Positions 5,142 to 7,033 of a DNA stretch of 7,033 nucleotides are shown piece by piece (the first letter of the stretch is position 1; every line of letters begins with the position of its first letter). The stretch comes from Lachnospiraceae bacterium (GTDB lineage Bacteria; Bacillota; Clostridia; Lachnospirales; Lachnospiraceae): NCBI GenBank assembly GCA_014804185.1, contig JAAVAG010000171.1, positions 1 to 7,033 on the forward strand. The letters run 5' to 3'. The notes beneath the pieces are model-generated. The model was given only the letters and a program-made list of their open reading frames with translations. It did no database searches and had not been told where the DNA came from. The position numbers and the translations under genes were made by a program.

Positions 5142-7033
5142 ATGGCAATGCGTTTGACTGGATTGATGTCCGGTATGGATACCGAGAGCGTCATTAAGGA
5201 ATTGGTAGCGGTAAGACAGACAAAAGTAGACAATACAAAGAAAGCGCAGACCAAACTGTCCTGGAAACAGGACGCCTGGAAAGAACTGAACACAAAAATA
5301 TACAGTCTGTACACACAGACTCTGAGCGATCTGCGTTTCAGCAGCACCTACGCAAAGAAGACCACAAAGGTCTCCAACAGCAGCGTGGTCAGCGTGATCA
5401 CCGGCGCCAACGCCATGAACAGCGTGCAGTCGCTGAAAGTGGATAGGCTGGCTTCCAACGGATATCTGACCGGCAGCAAAGTGGGCGGCGGGAACATGGA
5501 TTATACCGGCGATACCACCATGGACGAGATGGGGATTCGGTTTGGAGACGACGGCAAAGCCTCCATCGCGGTGATGGCGGGCGGATCCATGAGCGAGATC
5601 GAGATTACCAAAGATACCACCATCGACAACCTGCTGTCGGATCTGCGCAAGGCCGGGGTGAACGCTTCCTTTGACGAGAAGAATCAGAGATTCTATGTCA
5701 GCAGCAAGACTTCGGGAGCAGACGGCAATTTCCTGCTGGCGGGACTGGATAATGCGGGTGTGGACGCTCTGGCCGGACTGGGCATCGGCGTGTATAATGA
5801 TATGGTCAAATATGCTGGAGGTGTTGCAGGACTGGAGGCACGCGAGCCAGGAGAGTTCGATAGAGAGGTTAAGAACACAGTAGCTTCCCGGCTGTCCCAG
5901 ATTCAGAAGTCCCAGACAGAGATGGAGGGCAAGCTGGCGGATATGAGAACCAAGCTGGCTTCCATGGGCGTGGGAAAAGCGGAAGAACTGGAGAATATGG
6001 ATGCAGTTCAGCTGGCGGAGAAAGTGTCTGACTTTATGAAATCAGATGCTTATTACAAGTTGTCCTCCGAGGATCAGACAGATCTGGTAAACTACAGGGA
6101 TGATCTGGATCGTTATGCCAGTGACATGGAGGATAATTCCAGATATTTTACCGTGGATGAGAACGGTAAATACCATGCCACGGAAACCCTGGAGACAGAG
6201 GTCAGAAACGATCTCACCAATATGATTAACCGGATCGGACAGACCGCACAGCATGTGGAAGACAATAAGAGTGCTCTGACGGGAAATAAAACGGATGGTC
6301 AGGATGCGCTTATTTACCTGAACGGCGCCGAGTACACCAGCAACAGCAATACTTTTGAGATCAACGGACTGACCCTGACCGTAAGTGCTGCCACCAAAGA
6401 GGGCGAGGAAGTGACTCTCACCACCCAGGACGACACAGACGGCATCTATGACATGATCAAAAACTTCATTACGAAGTACAACGAACTGATCAATGAGATG
6501 GATAAGCTGTACAATGCGGACACGGCCAAGGGGTATGAGCCGCTGACAGAGGACGAGAAAGCGGAGATGTCCGAGAGCGCCATTGAAAAGTGGGAGCAGA
6601 AGATCAAGGACTCCATACTGAAAGGCGATTCCACACTGAGCAACGTTTCTTCCGCCATGAGGATGATTATGGCCGGCGGAGTGCAGATGAGCGACGGCAG
6701 CAAGATGTACCTGTCCGATTTCGGTATAGAGACGCTTGGATATTTTACGGCTCCTGAAAATGAGCGGAACGCGTATCACATCGCAGGAAATCCGGATGAT
6801 CCCAGCGTATCGGGTAATGCCGACAAGCTCAGGTCCATGATTGCCACGGATCCGGATAAGGTGATAGACTTTTTCACCAACCTTTCCAAGAATCTGTACA
6901 ACAAGCTGGGCGATCTTATGAAAGGAACCGAACTCAGCAGCGCGTTTACCGTCTATGACGATAAGGCTATGCAGATTGAGTATGACAACTACACCACAGA
7001 AATCAAAAATCAGGAGAAGAAACTTCAGGATTA
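5142..7033 (+). CDS. fliD: Flagellar filament capping protein FliD (HAP2), 3' partial
   Basis: FliD forms the cap at the filament tip and folds incoming flagellin monomers; it is exported by the flagellar type III system. ATG 5142 follows AGGAGA (5128-5133) by 8 bases. The FliD N-terminal domain is clear: MRLTGLMSGMDTESVIKELV, then KLSWKQDAWKELNTKIYSL. The FliD C-terminal domain starts near residue 386 with GQDALIYLNGAEYT and FEINGLTLTVSA. It continues with MIKNFITKYNELINEMDKLYN, the PLTEDEKAEMSE region, and SDFGIETLGYF. Between them, about 222-385, lies an extra, mostly helical charged segment absent from short FliD proteins. At 630 visible codons without a stop it already exceeds E. coli (about 468) and B. 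subtilis (about 498) FliD. The missing part should be the last coiled-coil stretch, which begins at EIKNQEKKLQD. No cysteine is seen in the visible part. Confidence 0.94.
   Translation, partial: MAMRLTGLMSGMDTESVIKELVAVRQTKVDNTKKAQTKLSWKQDAWKELNTKIYSLYTQTLSDLRFSSTYAKKTTKVSNSSVVSVITGANAMNSVQSLKVDRLASNGYLTGSKVGGGNMDYTGDTTMDEMGIRFGDDGKASIAVMAGGSMSEIEITKDTTIDNLLSDLRKAGVNASFDEKNQRFYVSSKTSGADGNFLLAGLDNAGVDALAGLGIGVYNDMVKYAGGVAGLEAREPGEFDREVKNTVASRLSQIQKSQTEMEGKLADMRTKLASMGVGKAEELENMDAVQLAEKVSDFMKSDAYYKLSSEDQTDLVNYRDDLDRYASDMEDNSRYFTVDENGKYHATETLETEVRNDLTNMINRIGQTAQHVEDNKSALTGNKTDGQDALIYLNGAEYTSNSNTFEINGLTLTVSAATKEGEEVTLTTQDDTDGIYDMIKNFITKYNELINEMDKLYNADTAKGYEPLTEDEKAEMSESAIEKWEQKIKDSILKGDSTLSNVSSAMRMIMAGGVQMSDGSKMYLSDFGIETLGYFTAPENERNAYHIAGNPDDPSVSGNADKLRSMIATDPDKVIDFFTNLSKNLYNKLGDLMKGTELSSAFTVYDDKAMQIEYDNYTTEIKNQEKKLQD

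Noticed and set aside
4610..5347. Open frame of 245 codons on the - strand opposite flaG and the start of fliD
   Set aside because: It is a mirror of two well-supported + strand genes; its hydrophobic, Leu/His/Arg-rich composition is typical of antisense reading.
6042..6779. Open frame of 245 codons on the - strand opposite fliD
   Set aside because: It is fully within fliD, has no family motif, and its composition is that of an antisense shadow.

Overview
This window is a late flagellar (hook-filament junction and filament cap) gene cluster, with every gene on the + strand. The proteins and gene order (flgK, second flgK, flgL, fliW, csrA, then flaG, fliD) point to a motile Gram-positive bacterium of the class Clostridia. 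Lachnospiraceae (Roseburia/Butyrivibrio/Lachnospira-like) is the most likely family: FliW-CsrA beside flgL is the Firmicutes arrangement, Shine-Dalgarno sites are strong, and FlgK, FlgL and FliD are oversized. The taxonomy is inference from protein character, since no marker gene is present.

Layout. Bases 1-141 hold the last 46 codons of a FlgK cut off by the window edge. A complete second FlgK-type gene (160-2136), a long flgL (2156-3784), fliW (3814-4272) and csrA (4275-4493) follow with gaps of 2 to 29 bases, so they probably form one operon. It ends at an intrinsic terminator (4510-4544). Within a few bases there is a good match to a sigma-28/SigD flagellar promoter (4549-4575). This promoter should start a second transcript carrying flaG (4679-5119) and fliD (5142 to beyond the right edge; 630 codons visible, no stop). 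The roughly 100-base leader of that transcript has six GGA triplets, two possible hairpins and a very strong Shine-Dalgarno site. It looks like a plausible target for the CsrA encoded just upstream.

How the genes work together. FlgK and FlgL are exported and polymerise in turn at the hook tip, forming the junction on which the filament is built. FliD caps the growing filament and folds incoming flagellin. FlaG is a small cytoplasmic or filament-associated accessory protein linked to filament length. FliW and CsrA form the partner switch known from Bacillus subtilis: FliW bound to flagellin releases CsrA, which represses flagellin translation; once flagellin is exported, FliW sequesters CsrA.

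I find no mobile element, CRISPR array, RNA gene or - strand gene. Nothing here looks like a wholly new system. The points most worth checking are the terminator/promoter/leader junction between csrA and flaG, the tandem FlgK paralogues, and the inserted segments that enlarge FlgK, FlgL and FliD.
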